Origin: Halobacteriales archaeon YIM A00010
GTDB taxonomy: Archaea > Halobacteriota > Halobacteria > Halobacteriales > Haloarculaceae
Reading direction: 5' to 3'
Assembly: GCA_025041175.1 (NCBI GenBank)
Contig: JAKCFJ010000003.1
Span: 248,001 to 312,000 of the forward strand
Length of the DNA: 64,000 nucleotides
Below are positions 35,592 through 45,374 of this stretch, piece by piece. The translations under genes were made by a program, and so were the position numbers. A model generated the notes under the pieces. That model did no database searches, had not been told where the DNA came from, and saw only the letters and a list, made by a program, of their open reading frames with translations. Numbering within the stretch: the stretch's first letter is position 1; the number at the start of each line of letters is the position of its first letter.

Positions 35592-38000
35592 ATGGCTCCC
35601 GATCCAGATACGTCGGTTGACGACCCGACTACGGCACGAGGACTCGAACGGACGGTTCCGGAGTACGAGGACCAGTTGCACCACGCAGAAACCATTCCCG
35701 CCGAAGCGGGGGAGTACGTAGCTCCCAGTGACCCTCTCGATGGCGAACTCGCTGACGCCGTGAGCCAGACGGTCGGTGAGCTGTACACCCACCAAGCAAC
35801 CGCGCTCGAACGCCTTGCGACGGGAGAGAACGTCTGTGTTGCCACCTCGACATCCTCAGGAAAGACCTACGTGTACGCTCTCCAGATCGCTCGGAAGCAG
35901 CTCGCCAATCCGTCGTCAACAGCCTTTCTCGTCTATCCGACCAAGGCCCTCTCGCGGGATCAGGAACACGAACTCAATGGATTCTTCGGTGATCTTGGAC
36001 TCGATATTTCCGTCCGGGTGTACGACGGCGACACACCCCAAGACCGTCGCAAGCACATCCGGGAGACCGCGGACGTCATCATCACGAATTTCGCCGGTGT
36101 GAACGCGTATCTGGCCTCTCACACGCGGTGGCGCTCGTTTTTCGCTGGCTGTGACCTGCTCGCGATCGACGAATCGCACACGTACACCGGCGTCCACGGG
36201 ATACACGTCGCGTGGACGATCCGCCGTCTGCGACGGATTCTCGACCAGTACGACAGTGATCCACAGTTCGTGTGTACCTCCGCGACGATCGGCAACCCTG
36301 CTGAACACTCCGAACGTCTGACCGGCAAATCGTTTACCGTCGTCGAGGAGGATGGCTCTCCACGAGGCACCCGCGAAATCGCGTTCTGGGAGCCGCCGGT
36401 CGAGGAGGACGCGCTCTCTCCCGACGCCGGTTTCGAGGAGTACATGGCGGCACAGACGAATCCCGTTCGGGAAGCGGGCACCCTCCTCGCGCATTTGGGA
36501 GCGAACAGGATGCAGACCCTGGCATTCACCCGGAGCCGGAAGAACGCGGAACTCGGCGCGAAACACGCCGCCACCGCTGTGAGCGACCACCCCCGGGCTG
36601 GATACGTTGGCGTCGAACCCTACCACGCGGGACTCGGGAAGGAGACCCGCCGAGGAACTGAGCACCAGTTCAAAAACGGACAGCTCGACGGGCTGGCGTC
36701 AACGAACGCACTCGAGCTGGGGATCGACATCGGGTCGGTGGACGCGACGATTCTCACGGGCTATCCCGGCACGCGCCAGTCGTTTTGGCAACAGATCGGT
36801 CGCTCCGGACGGGGCGAATCCGATGCGCTGTCGGTGTTCATCGCTCGGGCGGACGCGATCGACCAGTACATTCTCGACCATCCCGAGTACGTCCTCGGCG
36901 AAGCGATCGAGGACGCCGTCATCGGACTCGAGAACAACCCGGTGTACGCACAGCACGTCCTCTGCGCCGCTCACGAACAGCCGCTGACGGCGGCCGATCG
37001 TGCGTGGTTCGACGGCGATCGGCTCGCTCGGGCCGTCGAGATGTGGACCGACGCCGGACAACTGGCTGGCGACCTCTCACGGAGCGTTCGGTACACGGGA
37101 CCGCCCCGTCCGCAGTCCACTGTCTCGCTGTACACGACGTCGAACACGCGGTTCGACGTTCGCTGTTCGAACGGGGAGATCGACATGGAGCCGATCGACC
37201 GCGAACGCGCCTATCGCGACCACCACGAGGGTGCGCTCTTTTTACACGATGGTGCACAGTACGAAGTGCTCGAGTTCAATGAGGACGTCCCCCGCCCCTA
37301 CATTACAGTGCAAGAGGTTCGGACAAACGAATACTCCGAGACCGTCTCTGAGAAAACCGTTCGGGATCTAGACCCGGAAGCGACGCGTGAGCTGGGAGGC
37401 GGCTATCGTCTCGCGTGGGGAGAGGGCACCGTCGAGATCCACTACACGTATTACCAGCGCAAAGACATTAAAACGGGCGACGTGACCACCCCGCTGCAAC
37501 CCACTGGACTCGAACCGATCGAACTCCACACCCATCTCGTGTGGATCGAGACGCCGCCATCGCTGCGAGATGACGTTCTCCGGATCATCACGGGTGAGGC
37601 GCCATCGGCACGCGATGGTGACGTGATGGAGATCTTCGGTGGGGGGCTTCACGGCGCCGAGCACGGGATGATCAAACTCACCCCGTTAGTCCTCCGGATG
37701 GACAGCTCCGATCTCGGCGGGTTGAGCACCCCGTTGCACGAGGAAACTGGCGTCCCAACGGTGTTCATCCACGACGCGGTCGAGGGCGGACTCGGGTTCA
37801 GCAAGCGCCTCTACGAACACGTGCGGACGATCGCCGAACGGACGCGCGATCGCGTCGCCCACTGTGAGTGTTCGGGAACGGGCGGCTGTCCCGCCTGTAT
37901 CATGGATTCTCAGTGCGGTAATCGAAACCAGTACCTCCATACGGACGCGACGGTGATGGTTCTGGATCGACTACTCGAGCAGCTGGGGACCGTCGAATAG
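35592..38000 (+). CDS. mrfA: MrfA/YprA-like superfamily 2 DNA helicase
   Basis: ATP-dependent helicase of about 802 residues. Motif I is TSTSSGKTYVYA (Lys at about 91), Ia YPTKALSRDQ, II DESH at about 193-196, III SATIGNP, V STNALELGIDIGSVD and VI QQIGRSGRGES. The C-terminal DUF1998 domain ends in a Cys cluster (CECSGTGGCPACIMDSQCGN) likely to bind zinc or an iron-sulfur cluster. The ATG at 35592 lies 8 bp after the exonuclease stop. Bacterial MrfA and eukaryotic Hrq1 share this architecture and act in crosslink or bulky-lesion repair. Confidence 0.88.
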   Translation: MAPDPDTSVDDPTTARGLERTVPEYEDQLHHAETIPAEAGEYVAPSDPLDGELADAVSQTVGELYTHQATALERLATGENVCVATSTSSGKTYVYALQIARKQLANPSSTAFLVYPTKALSRDQEHELNGFFGDLGLDISVRVYDGDTPQDRRKHIRETADVIITNFAGVNAYLASHTRWRSFFAGCDLLAIDESHTYTGVHGIHVAWTIRRLRRILDQYDSDPQFVCTSATIGNPAEHSERLTGKSFTVVEEDGSPRGTREIAFWEPPVEEDALSPDAGFEEYMAAQTNPVREAGTLLAHLGANRMQTLAFTRSRKNAELGAKHAATAVSDHPRAGYVGVEPYHAGLGKETRRGTEHQFKNGQLDGLASTNALELGIDIGSVDATILTGYPGTRQSFWQQIGRSGRGESDALSVFIARADAIDQYILDHPEYVLGEAIEDAVIGLENNPVYAQHVLCAAHEQPLTAADRAWFDGDRLARAVEMWTDAGQLAGDLSRSVRYTGPPRPQSTVSLYTTSNTRFDVRCSNGEIDMEPIDRERAYRDHHEGALFLHDGAQYEVLEFNEDVPRPYITVQEVRTNEYSETVSEKTVRDLDPEATRELGGGYRLAWGEGTVEIHYTYYQRKDIKTGDVTTPLQPTGLEPIELHTHLVWIETPPSLRDDVLRIITGEAPSARDGDVMEIFGGGLHGAEHGMIKLTPLVLRMDSSDLGGLSTPLHEETGVPTVFIHDAVEGGLGFSKRLYEHVRTIAERTRDRVAHCECSGTGGCPACIMDSQCGNRNQYLHTDATVMVLDRLLEQLGTVE

Positions 38001-38145
38001 GTACAATTGCGAATGTGGTGCCGTCAGTGCTGCGCTCTTAGTGGCGTTCCCCCGGCGGCAACGAGCATGACGCGTACACACTCGTCCGTACTGCAGACCA
38101 CTGGTGAGTCTACTCCCCCTTTCGAAAATCAGAACGGTATCGGTG

Positions 38146-38676
38146 TTACACTGACATCGGTGCTTTGTGCACCTTCAGATCGATTTCCCGCTCTTCGCCT
38201 TCTAGGTCGGCGATCATCCGTCGCACGACGATGCGGGCAAACGTCCCGATCTTCGGCTTGACTCGATCGATGATCCGGTCGAGGGGGACGACTCGAGGGA
38301 GGTTGAACGCCTCCGGGTCCGCCGACTCCAGATCAAACTCCGCGTAACATCGAACTCGGGAGGCGTCCGGTTTATCCTCCGGTGCTTCTTCCGGAACGTG
38401 TTCGATTTCCCAGTGGCCCTGAGCATCGACGTCTTTGATCAGTTCCCAGTCGATCCGGGTCGGTGGATCGACGTCCGTGACCTCTGTACGCGCAGTGTAG
38501 GTGATTTTCCACCACGAAAGCGCGATGTCGTACACTGCACCGGCGTCTTTCTCTCCCTGACGGTCGATGTCCGTCACGTATTTCGAGTATTTCTCGTACT
38601 GTTGGAAATCGACGAGGAACTCGTAGATTTCCTCTGGCGACAGGTAAACCAACGTGCTTGCTTCTACTGTTTCCAC
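38146..38676 (-). CDS. SRPBCC-family (START-like) protein
   Basis: Small soluble protein of 176 residues with the START/Bet v 1-like pattern: VEASTLVYLSPEEIYEFLVDF at the start, the central WWKITYTARTEVTDVDPPTRI, and an acidic final strand. This matches haloarchaeal SRPBCC proteins that bind hydrophobic ligands or resemble coenzyme Q-binding COQ10. It lies convergent with the helicase gene. No catalytic residues are visible; function unknown. Confidence 0.75.
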   Translation of the reverse strand: METVEASTLVYLSPEEIYEFLVDFQQYEKYSKYVTDIDRQGEKDAGAVYDIALSWWKITYTARTEVTDVDPPTRIDWELIKDVDAQGHWEIEHVPEEAPEDKPDASRVRCYAEFDLESADPEAFNLPRVVPLDRIIDRVKPKIGTFARIVVRRMIADLEGEEREIDLKVHKAPMSV

Positions 38677-38900
38677 GAAGTGTGGTTGCTTTCCATCATA
38701 TTAATGTATTCTGATCTCTCTTTCGCAACCACATGCTCTCACAAGAGCGATGATTTACGACGATACGGATCTCTTCCCAGACGCTCAAAGCTGATTGCGC
38801 TGTGTGTCCAGTTCGATCGCGGCGGTGAGGACCGACCCACGAGCTACGGCGGCGTGGAGTGGCCGTGCGAATGGTGAAGAGTGAGCCATTGCGGTCCCAA

Positions 38901-40118
38901 TCATCCCCGTAGCGAGAGTTCTTCACGACCGTGGGAGAGCGTGAGAAGTCCGAGACCGGATACGCCAATGGCGAATGCGGCGATTCCAGCGATGAGGAGC
39001 GCGTCGGTGTTACCGACGACCGAGGCGACGGCGACGAACATCGGCGGGCCGAGGGTCGTACCGAATTGGAGAACGCTCGTCCGAATACTCATGATACCGC
39101 CACGGAACGCATCGGGCGTGAGTGCGTTCAACGCCGTATCGGTTATCGGTTCGGCAAACCCCTGTCCGATCCCGAATAAGAACAGTGCGCCAGCGAGGAC
39201 GACGATGGAGCGGGTGAGCGATACAAGCGTCATCCCGATGCCGTACGTCACAAAGCCGAGGGCGATGAGTCGCGGCGGCGAGAGGTGGCGAAGCAGACGG
39301 GACGACTGGGAGGACGTCAGACCCATCGTCACTGCCGGCAATCCGAGCAACAATCCAATCATCCCTGAAGAGAGACCATAGAGCTCATCGAGAATGAACG
39401 GAACGAGCGTGATCTGTGCCCCATACAGAATGACAAAAATGCCGAATATCGACGCATACAACCCGAGAGCCGTCCATGCCGGGACGGTTCGCGCCGCGTT
39501 GATGACGTACGAGAGTCCAGACGAGTCCGTGCTACGTTCGGGTTCAGGGAGTATCGCAGAGCCGGCAACAGCAACGACGATACCGAGTGCGAAGCAGACG
39601 AACGGGGCAGCCCACGAGAGCAGGGCAAGAACTCCTCCCAGTAGGGGGTAGCCCGCTGCGCCGATGGCAAGAATTGACGCGTTCAGCCCGATGAGTCGGC
39701 TCCGTCGTTCGCCGGAAAACAGGTCCCCGAGTAGCGTCACGGTGAGGCTCATGATGGCGCTACCAGCAATCCCCTGCACAACGCGGAGACCGAGAATTAG
39801 CACGAACCCGTCAATGAATACGATTGCGACGCCACTCACGCCAAAGAGAAATAGTGACGGGACGAGCACACGCTTGCGGCCAATGCGGTCAGAGACGAGT
39901 CCAACGAACGGCGTCAGCACGACGCCGGGCAACGTGAATGCCGAGATGAGGAGGCTCGCTTGACTGGCCGAAATGTTCCAGGCCGCCTGAATCGTCGGTA
40001 GTATCGGACTAATAATAGAAACGCCCATCACGCTAACGAGCGTACTTGCAAAGATAATGAAAACTGTCTGAGGTTTCTGAATGTCTGTAAATGGAATGAA
40101 ACGGTGTGTGGTGGTCAT
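38901..40118 (-). CDS. MFS transporter (drug:proton antiporter-like)
   Basis: Carrier of 405 residues, twelve hydrophobic segments. Helix 1 holds MGVSIISPILPTIQAAW, the loop after helix 2 reads LVSDRIGRKRVLVP, and GLRVVQGIAGSAIMSL marks helix 4, as in DHA1 multidrug exporters. No neighbours in the same transcript are evident. Export of organic compounds is inferred from the family. Confidence 0.82.
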   Translation of the reverse strand: MTTTHRFIPFTDIQKPQTVFIIFASTLVSVMGVSIISPILPTIQAAWNISASQASLLISAFTLPGVVLTPFVGLVSDRIGRKRVLVPSLFLFGVSGVAIVFIDGFVLILGLRVVQGIAGSAIMSLTVTLLGDLFSGERRSRLIGLNASILAIGAAGYPLLGGVLALLSWAAPFVCFALGIVVAVAGSAILPEPERSTDSSGLSYVINAARTVPAWTALGLYASIFGIFVILYGAQITLVPFILDELYGLSSGMIGLLLGLPAVTMGLTSSQSSRLLRHLSPPRLIALGFVTYGIGMTLVSLTRSIVVLAGALFLFGIGQGFAEPITDTALNALTPDAFRGGIMSIRTSVLQFGTTLGPPMFVAVASVVGNTDALLIAGIAAFAIGVSGLGLLTLSHGREELSLRG

Positions 40119-40538
40119 GGATCGGTGTCAGCCGGACTCGTACTGGAGATATACCTGAAAGCGTTAATCCAATACGGCAACGGGCACGATCGAGATATCG
40201 CTCGTGACAGCAAGCTGTGGTATAGAACCACAGTCAACGCGTAGAGTAGCTGACAGAGAGCCGAAAAATTCGGTCGCACGCCAGTAGAGTTATCCGGTAT
40301 TCTGAGTTCGGTCATGACGCGTTTCAACCTTACGAACTAGGGGTCGAACGACACTGTGCACAGGATGAATCGAATACCACTCGGTTGTGGTATGAAGACG
40401 TGTTTCTTCTACGAGAGGTGCTCATTTCACTCCAAAGGCCGGCTCGGTAGTCATCGCGGGTTGGGCATCCGCCGGTTCGAATCAGCGGTTTACCAGTGAA
40501 TACGGAGACAGTCCGGGATGTTCATGGATTCGCGTTGC
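40119..40538. other. Intergenic region, no gene
   Basis: About 420 bp between two leftward genes. It includes GGTTCGAATC at 40474-40483, which looks like a tRNA T-loop but lacks a pairing stem and other arms, so no tRNA is called. Confidence 0.4.
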
Positions 40539-41708
40539 TCAGATTGTTTTGGTGTGTTCCGACACGTTCGTCTTGGAATCGTCGTCTCCATCCAACGAGT
40601 TCTCGATGTCAGTCGCTGTCGGGGCAGCGTCCGTACCGGTCGAACTCGCGTCGATCAACCGTACGTCCCGTTGGGGGAATGGAATATCGATATCGGCATC
40701 CGTCAGCCGCTTGTAGATCGTCCGGTTGAGTTCGTGGCGGGCTTTGACAGCCCGGGACGGTGAACGCACCCAGCAGAACAGTTCGTATTCGAGCGCCGAG
40801 TCGCCGAACCGGCGAAATCGCATGCGCGGCTTCGGGCTGTCGAGGACGCGCGTTTCCTCGCTTGCGACGTTCGTGACGAGATCCTCGAACGCGTCGATGT
40901 CGGTGCCGTATCCAACTCCGATCGGAACCCTGAGTCGCTTTCTGGTCTGGGGAGCCGACTGGTTGATCACTTTCGCGGCGTTGAGAACTGAGTTCGGAAC
41001 GGTAACGAGCACCTCGTCGCGCGTCATGAGCGTCGTCGAGCGAACGCCCACCTCGACGACGGTCCCCATCTCTCCGGAGTCCAGTTCGATGTAGTCGCCC
41101 AGCTTGTACGTGTCGTCGAAGTACAGCGCGATGCCACCGAAGAAGTTGGCAACGGTGTCTCTCGCAGCGAAACCGACGGCGATGCCAGCGACCCCGGCGG
41201 CCCCCAACAGCGGCGAGATGCTGTACTCCCACACCGAAAGCAGCATCGCGGTAGTGCCGACCACGACGACGAGCGTCCAGACGTTCGAGAAGATGGGTAC
41301 GAAATCGTACCGGGAATCCGTGCCTTTCACCTCGTCAACGGCCCGGTTAACGATGCGGTTGGCCGCCAACGCCCACGTGAGAAAGATGACCGTCAGCGAT
41401 GGTTTTCCGAAGAAGATCTCGAGTTGCTCGGGCGTCAGCAGCACGTTCTCGATCACCGACGGAATCTGGGTCAGTAGGAACACACCTGTCAACGCGGCTG
41501 TGAGGACGATCGGCACCCGGAGCTCACCGACGAGAATGTGATCGTATTGGGTCTTCGTGCGCCTCGTGTGCCGTAACAGCGACCTGAGCACGATGAATTC
41601 CAGCACCAACGCGACGCCAATGGAGACGCCGAGCAACAGCAGGGTCGCTTGCCACACCCCCATCCCCTCGAGCAACTGAGTCGGACCCACACCAACGATA
41701 TCATTCAT
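40539..41708 (-). CDS. MscS-type mechanosensitive channel
   Basis: Channel of 389 residues expected to release solutes on osmotic downshock. Four hydrophobic helices occupy the first about 190 residues. The pore helix and following beta domain read AAGVAGIAVGFAARDTVANF then GGIALYFDDTYKLGDYIEL, the MscS signature. A C-terminal cytoplasmic domain and an acidic disordered tail follow. It lies 68 bp downstream of a CNNM protein on the same strand, so the two may share a transcript. Confidence 0.9.
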   Translation of the reverse strand: MNDIVGVGPTQLLEGMGVWQATLLLLGVSIGVALVLEFIVLRSLLRHTRRTKTQYDHILVGELRVPIVLTAALTGVFLLTQIPSVIENVLLTPEQLEIFFGKPSLTVIFLTWALAANRIVNRAVDEVKGTDSRYDFVPIFSNVWTLVVVVGTTAMLLSVWEYSISPLLGAAGVAGIAVGFAARDTVANFFGGIALYFDDTYKLGDYIELDSGEMGTVVEVGVRSTTLMTRDEVLVTVPNSVLNAAKVINQSAPQTRKRLRVPIGVGYGTDIDAFEDLVTNVASEETRVLDSPKPRMRFRRFGDSALEYELFCWVRSPSRAVKARHELNRTIYKRLTDADIDIPFPQRDVRLIDASSTGTDAAPTATDIENSLDGDDDSKTNVSEHTKTI

Positions 41709-41776
41709 TACTCTCTACAGGACCAGGACAGAATTAAGGATTCCTACCTGGCGTTGTACGGGAGCAAGGACCACGG

Positions 41777-42844
41777 CTAACGAACGGAGTCCGCGTCGAG
41801 CGGGTCCTCAATGTCGCCCATGACCACCTCCAGCAAGTCAGTTACAGTGATCATCCCGACGACTTCACCGTCCTCGATAACGAGTGCCAGCTCCTGCTTT
41901 TCGGCCTGGAATTGGTCGATGGCGTCGCTCACGTCGACGTCCGGGGAAAGCGTCATAGGGGGCGCTGCCAGCTCAGCAAAATCAACCTCACCCGCAGCCA
42001 CGTCCTCGCGGTATCGAGTCAAGACCGGGGAGTAGACAATCCCACGGATGTCGGTCAGTTCCGTCCCAACCAGCGGATAGCGCGTGTGGGGGCTCTCCTC
42101 CATTCGCCGAACGTTCTCCGCAGAATCGACCTCGGTCGAGAGGGCGACGATGCTCTCTGTCGGTATCATTACATCACGAATGGGTTGCTCTCCGATCTGG
42201 AGCGCGTTCATCACCTCTTCGCGGCGTTCGTCGGCGAGGTCTCCCTCCTCGAGGACCGATCCGAGTCGGTGCCGCAGATCAGCTCGCGACTCGATAACTC
42301 CCTCTTCGGTTTCGAGCCACGCACCGGTCATCTCGACCCCAAACAGCCGGAGTGTCCCCTTTGCAACCCAGTCACCGAGCGTGATGAGCGGCGATATCAG
42401 CCGGTTGAACCAGTACAGCGGCATGGCCCCGTATCGACACACCATCCGAGACCGTTCGACACCGAGATAGGTTGGCGTCTGCTCGCCATGGGTTAGATGC
42501 AAGAGATTGATGATGAGAAAAGCGATGAATGCGCCCGCACCAACGGTGGCCAGGCCGGTGTTTGCAAACAGGGGTTCGAAGAGGGTAGCTAACGCCGGTT
42601 CGGCGACGATTCCGACCGCGATACTCGATGCGGTGATCCCAACCTGACAGGTGGTGAGGTAAATCTCTAGATTGTTTGTCATCTCCCACGCCCGCTGTAA
42701 CGCGTCGTGACCATCGCCGATGAACTGCTCCTTGTTGAACTGTCGCGCCCGCGTCAGAGCGAACTCTATGGCGACGAAATACCCGTTCGTCAGGATGAGG
42801 GCCGCGCCGACGACGAGACGAACGCTGATCTCTACTGTGTTCAT
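41777..42844 (-). CDS. CNNM/CBS membrane protein without CorC_HlyC domain
   Basis: Membrane protein of 355 residues: DUF21/CNNM domain (about 5-185, TNGYFVAIEFALTRARQFN) then a paired CBS module (about 215-345, VMIPTESIVALST and MITVTDLLEVVMGDIEDPL). The C-terminal CorC_HlyC domain found in its paralogue at 32520-33872 is absent; the gene ends shortly after the second CBS. Likely an ion-handling protein with nucleotide sensing. It precedes an MscS gene, suggesting joint regulation of ion or turgor balance. Confidence 0.85.
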   Translation of the reverse strand: MNTVEISVRLVVGAALILTNGYFVAIEFALTRARQFNKEQFIGDGHDALQRAWEMTNNLEIYLTTCQVGITASSIAVGIVAEPALATLFEPLFANTGLATVGAGAFIAFLIINLLHLTHGEQTPTYLGVERSRMVCRYGAMPLYWFNRLISPLITLGDWVAKGTLRLFGVEMTGAWLETEEGVIESRADLRHRLGSVLEEGDLADERREEVMNALQIGEQPIRDVMIPTESIVALSTEVDSAENVRRMEESPHTRYPLVGTELTDIRGIVYSPVLTRYREDVAAGEVDFAELAAPPMTLSPDVDVSDAIDQFQAEKQELALVIEDGEVVGMITVTDLLEVVMGDIEDPLDADSVR

Positions 42845-43079
42845 CTATCTGAATGCTGGACTTCGACAGCCAAATGGCCAGCGGAGCCGATAGAGAAAAT
42901 CCCCCCGAAATGGAACGCACCGCTTCAGACGCAGGGAGCTCCTCTCCGTCTAGGTAGATCGTGCCTTCGGACCCCTACCGACCTCCGCTTCCCGAGATGC
43001 TGCGCCACGTTAGATAATTCCATAAAAATTACCTATATAAAAACATAATCTATTTACTTCTCTCTTCACTGTTCGAAGT

Positions 43080-44462
43080 ATGGTATTCGCTAACCCGGTA
43101 CTCGTCTTTGCGATCGGACTGATCGCCGTCGTCGGGCTGCTCGTTTGGCTCAGGATGCCCGCGTTCATCGGGCTTATCATTGCGACGATGATCGTGGGGG
43201 CAGCCACCACCGAAGTTTCGTTCGAGGAGGTACCAGCCGAGACGGCCTCCGCCTTCGGCGAAACGATGGTCGGGATCGGGATTCCGATTTTGATGGCAGC
43301 GGTAATCGGCAAAACGATGATGGAAAGCGGCGCGGCCGAGCGGATCGTCCGGTCGTTTCAGTCGGTTACTGGCGAAGAGCGGTCGTATCTCGCGTTGTGG
43401 GGATCGAGCGGCGTGCTGGCGATTCCGGTGTTTTTCGACAACGTCTTTTACTTGCTAGCCCCGCTGGCTCGTTCGATGCGCGCCCGGACGGGTCGTGACT
43501 ACGCGTTGTTTATCACCGTCGTTGGAGCTGCAGGCGTGACTACACACGGATTCGTGCCGCCGACGCCCGGTCCTCTCGCGGTTGCGCTCGAACTCGGCGT
43601 CGATCTCGGACTCACGATACTCGTCGGACTCCTCGTCGCGATCCCTACTGCACTCCTCGCTGGCGTGGTTTATGGGAAGTGGATCAACCGCCAGCTCGAT
43701 GACATTCCGCTACGCGAGACGATGGGATCGACGGCGAGAGAGATGCAAGACCTCGCGGATCGACCGATCTCGGCGCTCCCCGGCCTGTTTGAGGCTACCC
43801 TTCCGATTCTGTTGGCCGTGCTGTTGATCGGTGCTAGCACGACTACAGATACTCTTGTCGATGCCGGATTGTTGGCCGAGAACAGCACGCCGACCGTGGT
43901 TGCTGGGTTCCTCGGCGACGCGAACTTTGCGCTGACCGCGGCGGCGCTCTCGGCGGCGCTGACGTATCTCCGTACACAGTCGCTCGATCGAGATGTGTGG
44001 TCGGACGAACTCGTCGAGGCGCTCCAGAGCGGCGGTCACATCGCTGCTATCACCGCTGCTGGCGGCGCGTTTGGAGCGATGCTCGCCGCCTCAGGGATCG
44101 GGGATTACATCGCGTCGGCCCTCCAAGGCCTTGGCATCCCGCTTTTGGTCGCGGGATTCGTCATCGCCGCCACGGTCCGAATCGCACAGGGATCGGCGAC
44201 GGTCGCGCTGTTAACCACGGCCGGGATCATGGCACCCCTTTTGGGCCAGCTCTCGGTCCATCCCGTCTATCTCGTGATGATCATCGGTGCGGGCGGGACT
44301 ATCTTTTCGTGGTTCAACGACAGCGGCTACTGGATCGTCAAGGAGGTCGGCGGACTGACTCAGGAGGAAACGCTGAAGATCTGGACCGCGTTGACGACAA
44401 TCGTCTCGATCACCGGGTTCGTCATCGTCATGATCGTCTCGACGCTGTTCCCGTTTGCTTGA
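43080..44462 (+). CDS. gntP: GntP-family permease (gluconate or related acid)
   Basis: Integral membrane carrier of 460 residues with about twelve helices. GntP-family features include GVLAIPVFFDNVFYLLAPLA at about 116, VTTHGFVPPTPGPLAVA at about 153, and the late GSATVALLTTAGIMAPLL and FSWFNDSGYWIVKE. The family moves gluconate, 2-keto-3-deoxy acids or similar carboxylates with protons. No catabolic enzyme lies beside it. AT-rich sequence at 43034-43057 provides two possible TATA boxes. Confidence 0.88.
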   Translation: MVFANPVLVFAIGLIAVVGLLVWLRMPAFIGLIIATMIVGAATTEVSFEEVPAETASAFGETMVGIGIPILMAAVIGKTMMESGAAERIVRSFQSVTGEERSYLALWGSSGVLAIPVFFDNVFYLLAPLARSMRARTGRDYALFITVVGAAGVTTHGFVPPTPGPLAVALELGVDLGLTILVGLLVAIPTALLAGVVYGKWINRQLDDIPLRETMGSTAREMQDLADRPISALPGLFEATLPILLAVLLIGASTTTDTLVDAGLLAENSTPTVVAGFLGDANFALTAAALSAALTYLRTQSLDRDVWSDELVEALQSGGHIAAITAAGGAFGAMLAASGIGDYIASALQGLGIPLLVAGFVIAATVRIAQGSATVALLTTAGIMAPLLGQLSVHPVYLVMIIGAGGTIFSWFNDSGYWIVKEVGGLTQEETLKIWTALTTIVSITGFVIVMIVSTLFPFA

Positions 44463-44619
44463 AAGGCCGGTCGACCCCATCTTCGGGAACGCGGCACTCG
44501 GCTTCGATCTCGCGCGAACTACCTCGAAGGCAGTGTGTCTCCATCGAGTGCGTCTATATCTCGATGGCACTGCTCGAGTAGCAACTACTACTTCCGTGAT
44601 CGGGGAGAAGAATACCACC

Positions 44620-44850
44620 ATGAGCGACGACGTATCGGATACAGAAACGGCGATCGAAATCGCAGAAGAGTATGCCGACAACGAGTGTGTCGGAGAATAC
44701 GGCGAAATCATCGAAACCGATGAACGAGACAGCGAATGGATCGTCGAGTTTCGGACGCACACGTTCTCCGACGCGTACACACACTGCGTCCGGATTACCA
44801 AGTCCGTCGGGAACGTGATTTCACACGATCGATCGAATCGATTCGATTGA
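44620..44850 (+). CDS. Small acidic hypothetical protein
   Basis: Protein of 76 residues starting at the ATG at 44620. Acidic helix first (DTETAIEIAEEYADNE), then two short strands (WIVEFRTHTFSDAYTHCVRI) and a loop. Composition is typical of haloarchaeal soluble proteins. No family is recognised; the compact alpha-beta-beta layout resembles half of a PepSY-type unit, which is speculative. Confidence 0.5.
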   Translation: MSDDVSDTETAIEIAEEYADNECVGEYGEIIETDERDSEWIVEFRTHTFSDAYTHCVRITKSVGNVISHDRSNRFD

Positions 44851-44908
44851 TGAGAAATGTGGTAGTATCCCGGACACGGCTGTCAGCCTTCTGCTCTCGG
44901 GTCTGCCA

Positions 44909-45349
44909 TTACGGCACTGTTCGCTCGAACTCTCCCCACGAGACGACGTGCCCCGGCTCGATACGAACAATAGGACGCTCTTCGAGAGCGTGGTCAGCAT
45001 ACTGATCGTACTTTGCCCGGAGTTCTCGAACGGCCAGTTCGTGGCTGGATCTCTCGGCGTCGACCAGAGTGGCCGTGCCACGAACCTGCATCCATCCCAA
45101 TGCGTTCCAGTCTTCCGTATAGTGGTCGACGACGAGCGCCACCCGCGGATTGGCGCGAATGTCGCGGACGCGTCGGAGGTCAGTCGCAGCTACATCTTTG
45201 GGTTTTTCGTCCAGCGGCGTGACGATACTGTCCGCAACAACGGTGAAACAGACCGGAACAACGTGTGGCCGCCCTTCGCTATCGGCAGTCGCCAACCGAC
45301 CGACTCGGGCGGTATCGAGGTACTGCCGTTCGGTGTCGGACAGCGCCAT
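44909..45349 (-). CDS. PPOX-class (F420-dependent type) oxidoreductase
   Basis: Split-barrel flavin/deazaflavin protein of 146 residues. RVGRLATADSEGRPHVVPVCF near the start is the cofactor-phosphate strand, followed by PKDVAATDLRRVRDIRANPRVALVVDHY and a conserved WMQVRGTATLV. This fits the TIGR03668-type PPOX proteins predicted to use F420. The end reads HVVSWGEF. Acts alone on its strand; its divergent neighbour is a decayed peptidase gene. Confidence 0.83.
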   Translation of the reverse strand: MALSDTERQYLDTARVGRLATADSEGRPHVVPVCFTVVADSIVTPLDEKPKDVAATDLRRVRDIRANPRVALVVDHYTEDWNALGWMQVRGTATLVDAERSSHELAVRELRAKYDQYADHALEERPIVRIEPGHVVSWGEFERTVP

Positions 45350-45374
45350 GGACCGGGTAGGAAGCGCAGTGAGA

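Noticed and set aside
40474-40483. tRNA-like T-loop GGTTCGAATC
   Set aside because: Flanking bases do not pair as a T-stem, and no acceptor, anticodon or D arm could be built around it.
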